Part shown: positions 1 through 8,117 of the stretch, in pieces | How positions within the stretch are numbered: position 1 is the first letter of the stretch | How the letters are laid out: each line of letters starts with the position of its first letter | NCBI GenBank assembly: GCA_017302435.1 | Contig: JAFLDL010000051.1 | Span: 1-32,737 of the forward strand | Reading direction: 5' to 3' | DNA: 32,737 nt | Source: Candidatus Accumulibacter necessarius | GTDB lineage: Bacteria; Pseudomonadota; Gammaproteobacteria; Burkholderiales; Rhodocyclaceae | Notes under the pieces: generated by a model | The model's input: the letters and a program-made list of their open reading frames with translations, nothing else | What the model was told of the DNA's origin: nothing | Databases searched by the model: none | Translations under genes and position numbers: made by a program

Positions 1-2
1 CG

Positions 3-107
3 GTTTTTTTGCGCTCGCTGTGGCTGGCGCTGTGGGCGGTGATTTCAGGCAATGAACCTCGTCGGGCGGTGCGTCACGCGCCGGGCCTCGCGTTCCTGGG
101 CTGGTAG
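3..107 (+). CDS. Possible C-terminal tail of an unidentified protein (partial)
   Basis: An open frame enters from the left edge and ends at a TAG at 105-107, giving 34 residues. It starts with a Leu/Trp-rich stretch (RSLWLALWAVISGNEPRR) followed by a basic segment and ends in LAFLGW. A short hydrophobic/basic tail of this kind is seen at the end of membrane proteins and some family 2 glycosyltransferases, but nothing here is diagnostic. No other frame is open from the edge for as long on the plus strand. The next 126 bases up to the end of the HD-GYP gene hold no recognisable gene. Treat as a possible fragment only. Confidence 0.3.
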   Translation, partial: VFLRSLWLALWAVISGNEPRRAVRHAPGLAFLGW

Positions 108-223
108 GCGAATTTTGCAGGGCCGACGAATTGGCGCACCCTTGGCCGAGCCGGAAGAACACGAGGGCCCGACTGGCGTGGGGATCGGTGCCACGGGCCG
201 GGTTTGCTGGTGACAACCGAGTC

Positions 224-239
224 GGCTGAGAAATCAGCC
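224..239. repeat. Perfect 6-bp hairpin overlapping the HD-GYP stop codon
   Basis: GGCTGA and TCAGCC flank a GAAA loop. The right arm contains the stop codon of the minus-strand HD-GYP gene. There is no T run on either side, so it is not a standard intrinsic terminator. On the plus strand the loop is a GNRA tetraloop. It may be a 3'-end stabilising structure or chance. Confidence 0.35.
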
Positions 240-1472
240 GGGCAGGTCCGGCAGGCCGGACCAGATCTCGTTGAGGTCAGGGAAGCTCCATTTCGCTGGT
301 TCCTCGCGGCTGACAATCTGCTGCTGACAGCCGGGTTGTGCAAGGTCAATGACTTCCGGCCGGATGCGTGCATTGGCTCGCGTCGAGAAGAAGACCTTGA
401 CGCGCGGGCTGAGCAGAGACTTGTCGCCCTGCTCCGTGACAACGCCCAGTCGTCCACAACTGAGCAGCACCAGTGAGCCGATCGGGTAGATGCCGACGCT
501 CTTGACAAAGGCCTGAAACACCCGTGGGTCGAAATGCCCCTTGCTCCACTCGGCCGTCTTGCGAAGTGATTCGGCCGGGCACCAGCCGGCCTTGTAGGGC
601 CGGTTGGAGGTGATCGCATCGTAGACGTCGCAGACCGCGCCCATTTTGGCAAAGAGGCTGATCTCGTCGCCTTTCAGTCGCTTCGGGTAGCCTGAACCGT
701 CGACCTTCTCGTGGTGGTGGAGGACCACGTCCAGCGCGATGGTGTCGGCACCGCTGCCCTGGAGCAACATCCGATGGCCAGCCCGAGGATGCGACTTGAT
801 GATCGCGAACTCCTCGTCGGTCAGTTTGCCTGGCTTGTTGAGGACGTCGATCGGCATAGCCGCCTTACCGAGGTCGTGCAGCAGGCCGGCCATTCCAACC
901 GAGCGCGTGTGCTCTTCGTCGAGGCCCAACTGCCGGGCAAGCGCGACCATCAGTGCACACACGGCAACCGAATGCATATAAGTGTAATCGTCGGCAGTCT
1001 TAAGGCGTGCCAGGCTGATCAGAGCCCCGGGGTTACGGCTCACCGAGTCGGATATTTCTTCCACCAGACGTTGCGCCCCAGTCGCGTCGACGGCCTTGCC
1101 CATGCGGGCTTCCTCGAACATCGAGGTGACTGCTCGCCGAGACTTTGCGACAATCTTGGCCGCGCGGGCGAATTCTTCCGAACTCGGAACACGCTCGGTC
1201 TCGCGGTTCTGGTGGGCAATGCCGCCCAGCTCAGCATCGACCTGCGCTTCCGATTCGGCAACCGAGACAACCGGGTCGTCGCCTGCCACATCCAGGCCCT
1301 TCTCGCAATCAATCCACACTTCCTTGACGCTGCTTGCCCGGACGCTATCGATGTCCCTCGGGTCGGTGATGACAAACGACGAGCGCCAGAAGGGATGCTC
1401 CATCCAGGAACCGCAGAACTCTTTGAGGTACATGCCAACAGCAAGCTGTTGAACGCTGATTCGCTTGAGCAT
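234..1472 (-). CDS. HD-GYP domain c-di-GMP phosphodiesterase with N-terminal DUF3391
   Basis: The 412-residue product begins with a DUF3391-type segment (MLKRISVQQLAVGMYL...) and carries an HD-GYP domain from about residue 160 to 340. The HD pair lies in LLHDLGK (His199-Asp200), the GYP signature in DGSGYP (residues 261-263), and a HHH metal-ligand run just before it. The family hydrolyses cyclic di-GMP to pGpG or GMP in the cytoplasm; all signature residues are present, so it is expected to be active. It lies 117 bases downstream of metK on the same strand, so it could be read from the metK promoter or from its own. No strong Shine-Dalgarno sequence precedes the ATG. There is no sensory input domain other than DUF3391. 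Together with the PilZ protein at 14.3 kb it shows c-di-GMP signalling in this organism. Confidence 0.92.
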   Translation of the reverse strand: MLKRISVQQLAVGMYLKEFCGSWMEHPFWRSSFVITDPRDIDSVRASSVKEVWIDCEKGLDVAGDDPVVSVAESEAQVDAELGGIAHQNRETERVPSSEEFARAAKIVAKSRRAVTSMFEEARMGKAVDATGAQRLVEEISDSVSRNPGALISLARLKTADDYTYMHSVAVCALMVALARQLGLDEEHTRSVGMAGLLHDLGKAAMPIDVLNKPGKLTDEEFAIIKSHPRAGHRMLLQGSGADTIALDVVLHHHEKVDGSGYPKRLKGDEISLFAKMGAVCDVYDAITSNRPYKAGWCPAESLRKTAEWSKGHFDPRVFQAFVKSVGIYPIGSLVLLSCGRLGVVTEQGDKSLLSPRVKVFFSTRANARIRPEVIDLAQPGCQQQIVSREEPAKWSFPDLNEIWSGLPDLPG

Positions 1473-1589
1473 CTCGATGTCGTGGCTGATGCGCCTGATT
1501 CGGGAAGCGCTAGTCTACACCTGTCCCGAGGGTAAGAGAGGGAGCAAGGGGCACAGCGGGTTCCCTTCCCCCGTGATACCGGGATGAGC

Positions 1590-2756
1590 CTAGAGACCGG
1601 CGTCTGCCCGCAACGCCGCTGCCTTGTCAATGGCCTCCCAGGTGAACTCGGGTTCGTCACGGCCGAAATGCCCGTAGGCGGCAGTCTTGCGGTAAATCGG
1701 GCGCAACAGGTCGAGTGACTGAATGATGCCCTTCGGACGCAGATCAAAGTGCTTGCCGATCACTTCGACGATCACTTCGTCGCTGACGCGACCGGTGCCG
1801 AAGGTGTTGACCATCAGCGAGACAGGTCGGGCAACGCCGATAGCGTACGCCACCTGCACTTCACAGCGGTCGGCCAGACCCGCAGCGACGATGTTCTTGG
1901 CCACGTAACGCGCAGCATAGGCAGCCGAGCGGTCGACCTTGGACGGGTCCTTGCCCGAGAAAGCGCCACCACCGTGCCTTGCCGCGCCACCATAGGTATC
2001 CACGATGATCTTGCGGCCGGTCAGACCGCAGTCGCCGTGGGGGCCTCCGACCACGAAACGCCCGGTCGGGTTGACCAGGTAGCGGGTGTTGGTAGCCAAC
2101 AGGTGCTTTGGCAGTACGGGCTTGATGACCTCCTCGATGATGGCTTCCGAGATCTGGATGTGTGATACGTCCGGATCATGTTGCGTCGAAACGACGATGG
2201 TGTCGATGGACACTGGCTTGCCATCAACATACCTGACGGTGAGCTGGCTTTTCGCGTCCGGGCGCAACCAGGGCAGGCGGCCGTCGCGGCGTACCTCGGC
2301 CTGGCGCTGCATGATCCGGTGCGCATAATGAATCGGTAGTGGCATCAGCGCCGGGGTTTCATTGCAGGCGTAGCCGAACATCAGTCCCTGGTCGCCCGCA
2401 CCCTGGTCGAGATCGATCCCCTGGCCCTCGTTTACCCCTTGCGCGATATCCGGCGATTGACGGTTGATTGCTGTCAGAATGGCGCAGCTCTTGTAGTCGA
2501 AACCTATTTCGGAGTTATCGTAGCCGATGCGACGAACGGCTTCCTGTGCGATTTCGCGATAGTTGATGTGTGCTTTGGTGGTGATTTCGCCCGATATCAC
2601 CACCAACCCGGTCGAGACCAGGGTTTCGCAGGCGACGCGCGCGGGCGGATCGTCGGCCAGGATGGCGTCGAGAATGGCATCCGATATCTGGTCGGCAACC
2701 TTGTCCGGATGGCCCTCGGAAACCGATTCCGAAGTGAATAGGTACTCTTTGCTCAC
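1590..2756 (-). CDS. metK: S-adenosylmethionine synthetase
   Basis: MetK makes S-adenosylmethionine from methionine and ATP. The 388-residue product opens with [19 protein letters not shown], the standard MetK start including the ATP/methionine-binding GHPDK motif, and contains the loop motif [12 protein letters not shown]. Length agrees with the family (~384). The frame stays open upstream to 2870, but those 38 extra residues are low-complexity and lie in the leader and terminator, so a GTG start at 2756 is chosen. GGAG sits 10 bases upstream (2767-2770 on the plus strand). The gene has its own promoter and a structured leader with an intrinsic terminator, which suggests regulation by premature termination. 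The HD-GYP gene follows on the same strand. Confidence 0.96.
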   Translation of the reverse strand: MSKEYLFTSESVSEGHPDKVADQISDAILDAILADDPPARVACETLVSTGLVVISGEITTKAHINYREIAQEAVRRIGYDNSEIGFDYKSCAILTAINRQSPDIAQGVNEGQGIDLDQGAGDQGLMFGYACNETPALMPLPIHYAHRIMQRQAEVRRDGRLPWLRPDAKSQLTVRYVDGKPVSIDTIVVSTQHDPDVSHIQISEAIIEEVIKPVLPKHLLATNTRYLVNPTGRFVVGGPHGDCGLTGRKIIVDTYGGAARHGGGAFSGKDPSKVDRSAAYAARYVAKNIVAAGLADRCEVQVAYAIGVARPVSLMVNTFGTGRVSDEVIVEVIGKHFDLRPKGIIQSLDLLRPIYRKTAAYGHFGRDEPEFTWEAIDKAAALRADAGL

Positions 2757-2770
2757 GCTAAGTTTGCTCC

Positions 2771-2810
2771 AAAAAAAACCCCGAAACGGTCGCGTGGCCG
2801 GCTTCGGGGT
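2771..2810 (-). terminator. Intrinsic terminator in the metK leader (candidate attenuator)
   Basis: Read on the minus strand, ACCCCGAA and TTCGGGGT form an 8-bp stem around a GC-rich 17-base loop, followed directly by eight T residues. It ends only a few bases before the GGAG of metK and lies downstream of the metK promoter. Its position between promoter and gene argues for an attenuator rather than the end of another transcript. What controls it is not visible. Confidence 0.75.
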
Positions 2811-2893
2811 TCGAGCAGACGACGCTTTAGCAGTATTTGGGGCCAGTCCGTGGCTCCCTCCGCCCTGCAAGTTGTCTTGATTAACTCGGCGGA
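2811..2893 (-). promoter_or_regulatory. Structured metK 5' leader, candidate unidentified riboswitch
   Basis: About 83 nt lie between the predicted transcription start near 2893 and the attenuator. On the minus strand the segment has GCAG...CTGC and GGGC...GCCC arms that can form one interrupted stem around a purine-rich loop (GGAGGGAGCC), followed by a GCTAAAGC segment. It has no start codon giving an obvious leader peptide. I could not fit it convincingly to the SAM-I, SAM-II or SAH riboswitch consensus from memory. Placement before a SAM synthetase and a terminator makes a SAM- or methionine-responsive element plausible, but that is inference. Confidence 0.4.
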
Positions 2894-2899
2894 TGGATA

Positions 2900-2929
2900 A
2901 TTATAGTTTTTCTTCGTTCGGCTGGTCAA
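2900..2929 (-). promoter_or_regulatory. Sigma-70 promoter for metK
   Basis: On the minus strand TTGACC (2924-2929) and a perfect TATAAT (2900-2905) are 18 bases apart, predicting a start near 2893. The same AT-rich core could serve the opposite strand weakly, with TTGATT at 2877-2882 and ATTATA at 2900-2905, spaced 17 bases, facing the acyltransferase gene. Confidence 0.75.
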
Positions 2930-2975
2930 AACTTCTGACCGCCCTTTGCCAACTTTTTCACGAACGGATTGCTGC

Positions 2976-3839
2976 GTGATCACCCTGTCCCGCATTCTCA
3001 GCTGTTTGCCGCTCGCGTGGCTGCATGCGCTTGGCGCACTGCTTGGCTGGCTGGCCTGGCTGCTGTCGGCCACCTACCGCCGGCATATGCGCGAAAACAT
3101 GCGGTTGGCGCTCGGTGAGGCGGAGGCCAGGCGGGTACGGGCGATGGCTATCGGTGAAGCGGGCAAGGGCGCACTCGAATTGGTAAAGATCTGGTTGCGG
3201 CCGCTTGGCGAGACGGCTGCTCGTGTCGTCGAGGTGTCCGGCTGGGAACTGGTTGAGGCAGCCTCCCGCCATGGCAAGGGAATCCTCTATCTGACGCCGC
3301 ACCTCGGTTGTTTCGAGATTACGGCACAGTATCTGTCTACGCATGCACCGATCACTGTTCTCTACCGGCAGCCTCGCCAGGCCTGGCTGCAGGCCCTGAT
3401 CGAAGCTGGCCGGGCGCGACCACAACTCCATTTGGCCGCCGCCGATTTGTCCGGCGTACGCAGCCTGCTCAAGGCACTAAGGAGAGGCGAAGCGGTTGGC
3501 ATGCTGCCCGACCAGGCACCCAAGGCAGGCGAAGGACGCTGGCTCGATTTTTTTGGCAAACCGGCGTATACGATGACTCTGGCCGCGCGACTGACCGAGA
3601 GCGGGGCCGCCGTGATCATGGTCTGGGCGGAGCGCTTGCCCGCTGGCGCGGGTTACCATTTTCGCCTGCAGGAGCCGACGCAGCCGATCCGCGGCAGCAT
3701 CGAGGAGCGTGCGCAGCAGATCAATCACGAGATCGAGCAACTGGTTCGCCAATGTCCAGCGCAGTATCTATGGGGTTACAACCGCTACAAGGGGCGTGGC
3801 CGGGTGCTGCCTGTCCCGGAAGAGGGTGGTCAGGGGTGA
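2976..3839 (+). CDS. LpxL/HtrB-type lipid A acyltransferase family protein
   Basis: The product (287 residues from the GTG at 2976) matches the LpxL/LpxM/HtrB family that transfers an acyl chain onto lipid A at the inner membrane. The N-terminus is the usual hydrophobic anchor (LHALGALLGWLAWLL), followed by the family-typical YRRHMRENMRLAL. The catalytic His-x4-acid motif appears as TPHLGCFE, and MLPDQAPKAGEG is another conserved block. The frame can be extended to a TTG at 2946, but family members begin about where the GTG lies. It is the first gene of the rightward LPS block and stands 43 bases before waaG. Whether it makes a secondary lipid A acylation or another acyl transfer cannot be told. 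Confidence 0.85.
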   Translation: MITLSRILSCLPLAWLHALGALLGWLAWLLSATYRRHMRENMRLALGEAEARRVRAMAIGEAGKGALELVKIWLRPLGETAARVVEVSGWELVEAASRHGKGILYLTPHLGCFEITAQYLSTHAPITVLYRQPRQAWLQALIEAGRARPQLHLAAADLSGVRSLLKALRRGEAVGMLPDQAPKAGEGRWLDFFGKPAYTMTLAARLTESGAAVIMVWAERLPAGAGYHFRLQEPTQPIRGSIEERAQQINHEIEQLVRQCPAQYLWGYNRYKGRGRVLPVPEEGGQG

Positions 3840-3882
3840 GTGACCTGGCGTATCGGCTCCCATCGCCTGGCGTCGGTGCTGG

Positions 3883-5013
3883 ATGTCATTGATGCAGACT
3901 GCCTTCTGTCTCTACAAGTTCTTTCCCTTCGGCGGGCTGCAGCGGGATTTTCTGCGCATCGCGCTCGCCTGCCAGGCGCGCGGCTGTGCCGTTCGGGTAT
4001 ACACACTGGAATGGCGTGGAGAGATCCCCGAGGGCTTCGACGTCGTGCTGGTGCCGGTCAGGGCGTTGACCAATCAGCGCCGCTATGAGAAGTTCAGTAC
4101 CTGGGTCAGGAATCATCTGGCAAGAAATCCTGCCGACCGGGTCGTTGGTTTCAACAAGATGCCTGGCCTGGACGTTTATTTTGCTGCTGACCCCTGCTAT
4201 GAAGACAAGGCGCAGACGCTGCGCAGCCCGCTTTACCGCATGTCCGGGCGCTATCGCCATTTTGCTGCTTACGAGCATGCAGTTTTCGGGGCGCATAGCC
4301 GAACCGGGATCCTGATGATTTCGCCTTTGCAGAAGCCGCTGTTCCAGAAGTACTACCACACAGCCGACGAACGCTTTCACCTGCTGCCGCCAGGAATAGC
4401 TCTGGACCGCCGGGCGCCGGCCAATGCGCCCGAAATCCGGGCCGCATTCCGCCGGGAGTTCGGTCTGGATGCCACCGATCTACTGCTCTTGCAGATTGGT
4501 TCGGGATTCAAGACGAAAGGTCTGGACCGTAGCCTGAAAGCGCTCGCTGCCTTGCCGCCCGAGCTTGCCGGTCGTTGCCGACTGATCGCCATCGGTGACG
4601 ACGATCCGAAGCCGTTCGTTGCCCAGGCGCGAGCCCTGGGGCTTGCCGATCGCGTCAGCATTCTGGTGGGACGTAGTGACATTCCGCGTTTCCTGCTTGG
4701 CGCTGATCTGCTGCTCCATCCCGCGTATAACGAGAACACCGGCACCGTGTTGCTCGAAGCGGTGGTCGCCGGCTTGCCGGTGCTCACCACCGCCGTCTGC
4801 GGCTATGCTCATCACATTGGCGATGCCGATGCTGGCGTGGTTGTCTCCGAGCCCTTCGAGCAAGCGCGCCTTGACGCCTCGCTGGCACGGATGCTGGCCG
4901 ACGAGCCGGCACGTCGGCATTGGCGTGCCAATGGCCTGTCCTATGCCGAGCGAGCTGACATTTACAGCAATGCCGAGCGTGCTGCCGACGTGATTCTCAG
5001 AGATCGGCAATGA
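3883..5013 (+). CDS. waaG: Lipopolysaccharide core glucosyltransferase I
   Basis: The 376-residue product closely follows E. coli WaaG (374 residues), which adds the first glucose to heptose II of the LPS inner core at the cytoplasmic face. Recognisable blocks are FCLYKFFPFGGLQRDFLRI near the N-terminus (acceptor-side loop), PADRVVGFNKMPGLDVYFA, the GT4 donor-site region LLHPAYNENTGTVLLEA and VLTTAVCGYAHHI. This is a GT-B fold, family 4 enzyme. The ATG at 3883 is used; an ATG three codons on (3892) gives a start nearer that of E. coli and is equally possible. Its TGA overlaps the waaP ATG (ATGA), indicating translational coupling. Confidence 0.95.
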   Translation: MSLMQTAFCLYKFFPFGGLQRDFLRIALACQARGCAVRVYTLEWRGEIPEGFDVVLVPVRALTNQRRYEKFSTWVRNHLARNPADRVVGFNKMPGLDVYFAADPCYEDKAQTLRSPLYRMSGRYRHFAAYEHAVFGAHSRTGILMISPLQKPLFQKYYHTADERFHLLPPGIALDRRAPANAPEIRAAFRREFGLDATDLLLLQIGSGFKTKGLDRSLKALAALPPELAGRCRLIAIGDDDPKPFVAQARALGLADRVSILVGRSDIPRFLLGADLLLHPAYNENTGTVLLEAVVAGLPVLTTAVCGYAHHIGDADAGVVVSEPFEQARLDASLARMLADEPARRHWRANGLSYAERADIYSNAERAADVILRDRQ

Positions 5014-5834
5014 ACTCTGACCAGCTTGTTCTCGAGGAGCCCTGGCGTTCGTTGTGGGCGGGAAAGGATCCCTTCGTCGCCGTCGAAGCACTCGAAGGGG
5101 AGGTTTTTCGAGAGCTTGAGGGGCGCCGCACCTTGCGCACTGAAGTCGCGGGGCGAGGCTATTTCGTGAAGATTCATCACGGTATCGGCTGGGCGGAGAT
5201 GCTGAAGAATCTCCTCTCGCTGCGTCTGCCCGTTCTCGGTGCTGAGAATGAGTGGCGGGCGATCCAGCGGCTGCGCGAACTGGGCGTCGACAGCATGCGC
5301 GCTGCTGCCTATGGCCAGCGAGGCCACAATCCGGCACGACGGCGTTCGTTCCTGGTGACCGAAGAGCTGGCGCCCACCGTGAGTCTGGAGGACTATTCGC
5401 TTGACTGGGCAGTACGCCCCCCGCCCGTTCGCCTGAAACGCCTACTGATCATCCGGGTGGCCGAGATGGCGAGGCGAATGCACGCGGGCGGCGTCAATCA
5501 TCGTGACTTCTACATTTGTCATTTCCTTCTCCATCTCGATCCGCCGCCGACAGCAGAGAGGCTCACATTGTCGCTGATCGACCTCCATCGGGCGCAGGTC
5601 AGAGCCAGGACACCCCGCCGCTGGCGCGACAAGGATCTGGCCGCCCTGTATTTCTCGGCACTGGACATCGGCCTGACGAGCCGTGACCTGTTGCGTTTCC
5701 TCGTGGCGTATTTTGCCTGGCCGCTGCGGGATGTTCTCAGCAAGGAGACGGCGTTGCTTTCTGGCCTGACCAGTGAAGCGCTGCGTTTGCAGGCACGGTT
5801 CGCACGCAAGTCCGCCGCCGGTGAAATGACATGA
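5010..5834 (+). CDS. waaP: Lipopolysaccharide core heptose(I) kinase
   Basis: The 274-residue product matches WaaP/RfaP, which phosphorylates heptose I of the inner core with ATP, a modification important for outer-membrane integrity. Family blocks include EVFRELEGRRTLR, KNLLSLRLPVLGAENEW and the catalytic loop NHRDFYICHFLLHL with the catalytic Asp at residue 166 (E. coli Asp162), then IDLHRAQ as the metal-binding segment and RRWRDKDLAALYFS. It overlaps waaG by 4 bases and is itself overlapped by the next kinase gene, so the three are one translation-coupled unit. Confidence 0.95.
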   Translation: MNSDQLVLEEPWRSLWAGKDPFVAVEALEGEVFRELEGRRTLRTEVAGRGYFVKIHHGIGWAEMLKNLLSLRLPVLGAENEWRAIQRLRELGVDSMRAAAYGQRGHNPARRRSFLVTEELAPTVSLEDYSLDWAVRPPPVRLKRLLIIRVAEMARRMHAGGVNHRDFYICHFLLHLDPPPTAERLTLSLIDLHRAQVRARTPRRWRDKDLAALYFSALDIGLTSRDLLRFLVAYFAWPLRDVLSKETALLSGLTSEALRLQARFARKSAAGEMT

Positions 5835-6598
5835 TCTATTGGCGCCTGAATCCGGAATTCTCCTCAAGCTTGGCCGCAGTCCTTTTCGGCGACATTGATC
5901 GCGTCTTCGCTCTTGATGGCGAGTTGATTGCGCACGATTCGCTGAGCCGGGTGCTGCGCGTCACTGCAGGGGGCAAGCGCTATTATGTCAAGCGCTACAG
6001 CGGCACCGGCAAGAACCGCATCCGTCGCTGGTTCGGCACGCGTCGCTGGCTTGGCCCGCCGCGGGTTCGTGCGGAATGGCAGAACCTGCAGGCCTTTCGG
6101 GCCTGGGGAATACCCACCGCGATGGTGGTTGCCTATGGTCTGGAACGTCGCTGCGGTGGTTTCACCCGCGGCGCGCTGGTAACCGAGGAAATCCCAGACA
6201 CGGTCGATCTGGCGCAGATGGCCCATGCCAACGATCCTCGACTGCGTGACCGTGGTTGGGTTGCGCGCGTCTCGCGACAGATTGCCGACATCACGCGTAC
6301 GCTGCACGCGGCCCGCTTCGCGCACAATGATCTGAAATGGCGCAACCTGCTGGTCGATGGTGGAGCTTCGCCGACCGTCTACCTGATCGACTGTCCAAGC
6401 GGCGGCTACTACCGCGGCGTGGTGCTTGACTACCGGATCGTCAAGGACCTCGCCTGTCTCGATAAGCTGGCCAGACATTGGTTGTCTCGTAGCCAGCGCC
6501 TGCGCTTCTATCTGGACTACGTGCGCCACGGCCGCGTGACTGATGAGGACCGCAAGAGGATCGGCAGGATCGTCAGGTTTTTCCATGGACGCGAGTAG
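5831..6598 (+). CDS. InaA/WaaP-family kinase, probable LPS core kinase (WapP-like)
   Basis: The 255-residue protein has the lipopolysaccharide kinase fold: a nucleotide-binding lobe with YYVKRYSG (Lys), the catalytic loop HNDLKWRNLLVD with Asp167, and the metal-binding segment VYLIDCP. All key residues are present, so kinase activity is likely. It overlaps waaP by 4 bases (ATGA). In Pseudomonas aeruginosa, waaG and waaP are followed by further inner-core kinases (wapP, wapQ); order and domain type agree here, so a role in phosphorylating core heptose is inferred. The exact sugar position cannot be read from sequence. Confidence 0.82.
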   Translation: MIYWRLNPEFSSSLAAVLFGDIDRVFALDGELIAHDSLSRVLRVTAGGKRYYVKRYSGTGKNRIRRWFGTRRWLGPPRVRAEWQNLQAFRAWGIPTAMVVAYGLERRCGGFTRGALVTEEIPDTVDLAQMAHANDPRLRDRGWVARVSRQIADITRTLHAARFAHNDLKWRNLLVDGGASPTVYLIDCPSGGYYRGVVLDYRIVKDLACLDKLARHWLSRSQRLRFYLDYVRHGRVTDEDRKRIGRIVRFFHGRE

Positions 6599-6639
6599 AT
6601 CGGGCTTGCCGTGTTGGCAGCGAGAATACGGCGTGACCG

Positions 6640-8076
6640 ATGATGACCCTGGCTACGTTCACCGTCGCCAATAGCCTGCAGGCAGCTGGCCGCGGTCCGG
6701 CCTTGCCTTTCCGGGTAGCGCTCGCCGATGGACGTCAGCTCAGCATGCAGCGATTGCTGCGTGTGCTGCCAGGCAAGCGGTTGGTTGGCGAGGCGGAACT
6801 GGAGGGCAGCCGGGTACTCGCCAAGCTTTTCGTTGGACGTCGCTGCAAAAAGCACTGGCAGCAGGAACGGGCGGGTCTTGAGGCACTGCTCCTGGCCGGC
6901 GTGCCAACACCCGAACTGGTCGCCGCCATGCCGATGGCCGGTGGAGGATACGCTCTGCTGACGACCTTTCTCGATCCCGCCGAGAGCGTGGTCGAATCCT
7001 GGGCGCACGTCGCTGGTCGCCAGCCGGGGGATGGCGAAGCGCTGGCCATAGTGGGTCCGGTAATGGCCATGCTTGGGCGTCTGCACGCCGCCGGCCTGGT
7101 TCAGGAAGACCTGCACCTTGGCAATTTCCTGTTTCACGAAGGCCAATTGTTCGTGGTCGACGGTGATGCGGTACGCGTCATCAGTCGCGGACAGGCGCTG
7201 ACGCCATCGCGTGCGAGCGCCAATCTGGCTGTTCTGCTGGCGCAGTTGCCCGCCGAATGGGATGGCCAGGCTGCGCTGCTATCGTCCTACGCAGTTGGAG
7301 CCGGCCGTGCCCTACTTGACGTGCCGGCCTTGCACGAACAGATCGCGCGGGTCAGAGCTTGGCGGCTGCAGGATTTTCTCAGCAAGACCGTCCGCGACTG
7401 TACGCTTTTCGCAGTCGAGCGCAGTGCGACTCGCTTCAGTGTAGTGCGTCGTCAGGAAGCCGAGCCACTCGCATCGGTGCTGGCTTCTCCGGATGGTGCA
7501 ATCAGCGCTGGCGTCGCGTTGAAGGATGGTGGGACCTGCACTGTGGTCAGGGCTGTCATCGGCGGTCGTGTGCTGCTGATCAAGCGCTACAATCTCAAGA
7601 GCTTGAGCCACGCGCTGGGTCGCGCGTGGCGTCCGAGCCGGGCCTGGCATTCATGGCGCGAAGCACACCGGTTGCAGTTTCTCGGCATCCCGACGCCGGC
7701 ACCCTTGGCGCTGATCGAGGAACGCCTTGGGCCGCTGCGCCGGCGTGCCTGGCTGGTCAGCGAATTCTGCCCGGGGACGAATCTGCTGAGCCACCTATCT
7801 GCCGATCGCGAACCGTCCGAAGAAGTGGGACGGGCAATTCTCAACCTGTTCGAGTCGATGCACAAGGCGCGTATCAGCCATGGTGACATGAAAGCGACGA
7901 ATCTTCTCTGGTACTCGGGGCGGGTCTTGCTCATCGATCTTGATGCGGTCGTCCAGCATCGGTCGCCCGTGGCGCATGCGCGTGCCTGGCAGCGCGACCG
8001 TGCCCGCCTGCTGCGCAACTGGCCCGCCGGGTCCCGGCTCCAGCGTTGGCTTGACGATCGGCTACCGGGGACTTGA
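6640..8076 (+). CDS. Tandem-domain LPS kinase-fold protein (two InaA/RIO-like domains)
   Basis: The 478-residue product holds two protein-kinase-like domains. The N-terminal one (about 1-220) has VLAKLFVG, a catalytic loop QEDLHLGNFLF (Asp157, Asn162) and VVDGD (Asp174). The C-terminal one (about 270-470) has VLLIKRYN, HGDMKATNLL (Asp416) and LIDLD (Asp433). Both sets of residues look complete, so neither half is an obvious pseudokinase. It starts 41 bases after the preceding kinase gene and is the last gene of the LPS run, ending against the convergent msbA gene. A two-domain kinase-like protein of similar size lies near waaP in Pseudomonas, as I recall. Substrate unknown; LPS core is the likely target from context. 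Confidence 0.78.
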   Translation: MMTLATFTVANSLQAAGRGPALPFRVALADGRQLSMQRLLRVLPGKRLVGEAELEGSRVLAKLFVGRRCKKHWQQERAGLEALLLAGVPTPELVAAMPMAGGGYALLTTFLDPAESVVESWAHVAGRQPGDGEALAIVGPVMAMLGRLHAAGLVQEDLHLGNFLFHEGQLFVVDGDAVRVISRGQALTPSRASANLAVLLAQLPAEWDGQAALLSSYAVGAGRALLDVPALHEQIARVRAWRLQDFLSKTVRDCTLFAVERSATRFSVVRRQEAEPLASVLASPDGAISAGVALKDGGTCTVVRAVIGGRVLLIKRYNLKSLSHALGRAWRPSRAWHSWREAHRLQFLGIPTPAPLALIEERLGPLRRRAWLVSEFCPGTNLLSHLSADREPSEEVGRAILNLFESMHKARISHGDMKATNLLWYSGRVLLIDLDAVVQHRSPVAHARAWQRDRARLLRNWPAGSRLQRWLDDRLPGT

Positions 8077-8117
8077 TTTTTCTGCCAGACGGTCGTGGTC
8101 GTCTTGTGCGGCGCTGC

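Noticed and set aside
711-1535. Long plus-strand open frame (274 residues) opposite the HD-GYP gene
   Set aside because: It mirrors a clear HD-GYP coding sequence with all motifs on the minus strand; the plus-strand translation has no family character.
2757-2870. 38-codon N-terminal extension of metK
   Set aside because: It covers the leader and the terminator hairpin, is low in complexity, and the family start and GGAG point to the GTG at 2756.
2811-2893. SAM-I riboswitch in the metK leader
   Set aside because: Fragments such as ATCAAGA and GGACTGGCCC recall it, but the conserved core segments and four-way junction could not be laid out.
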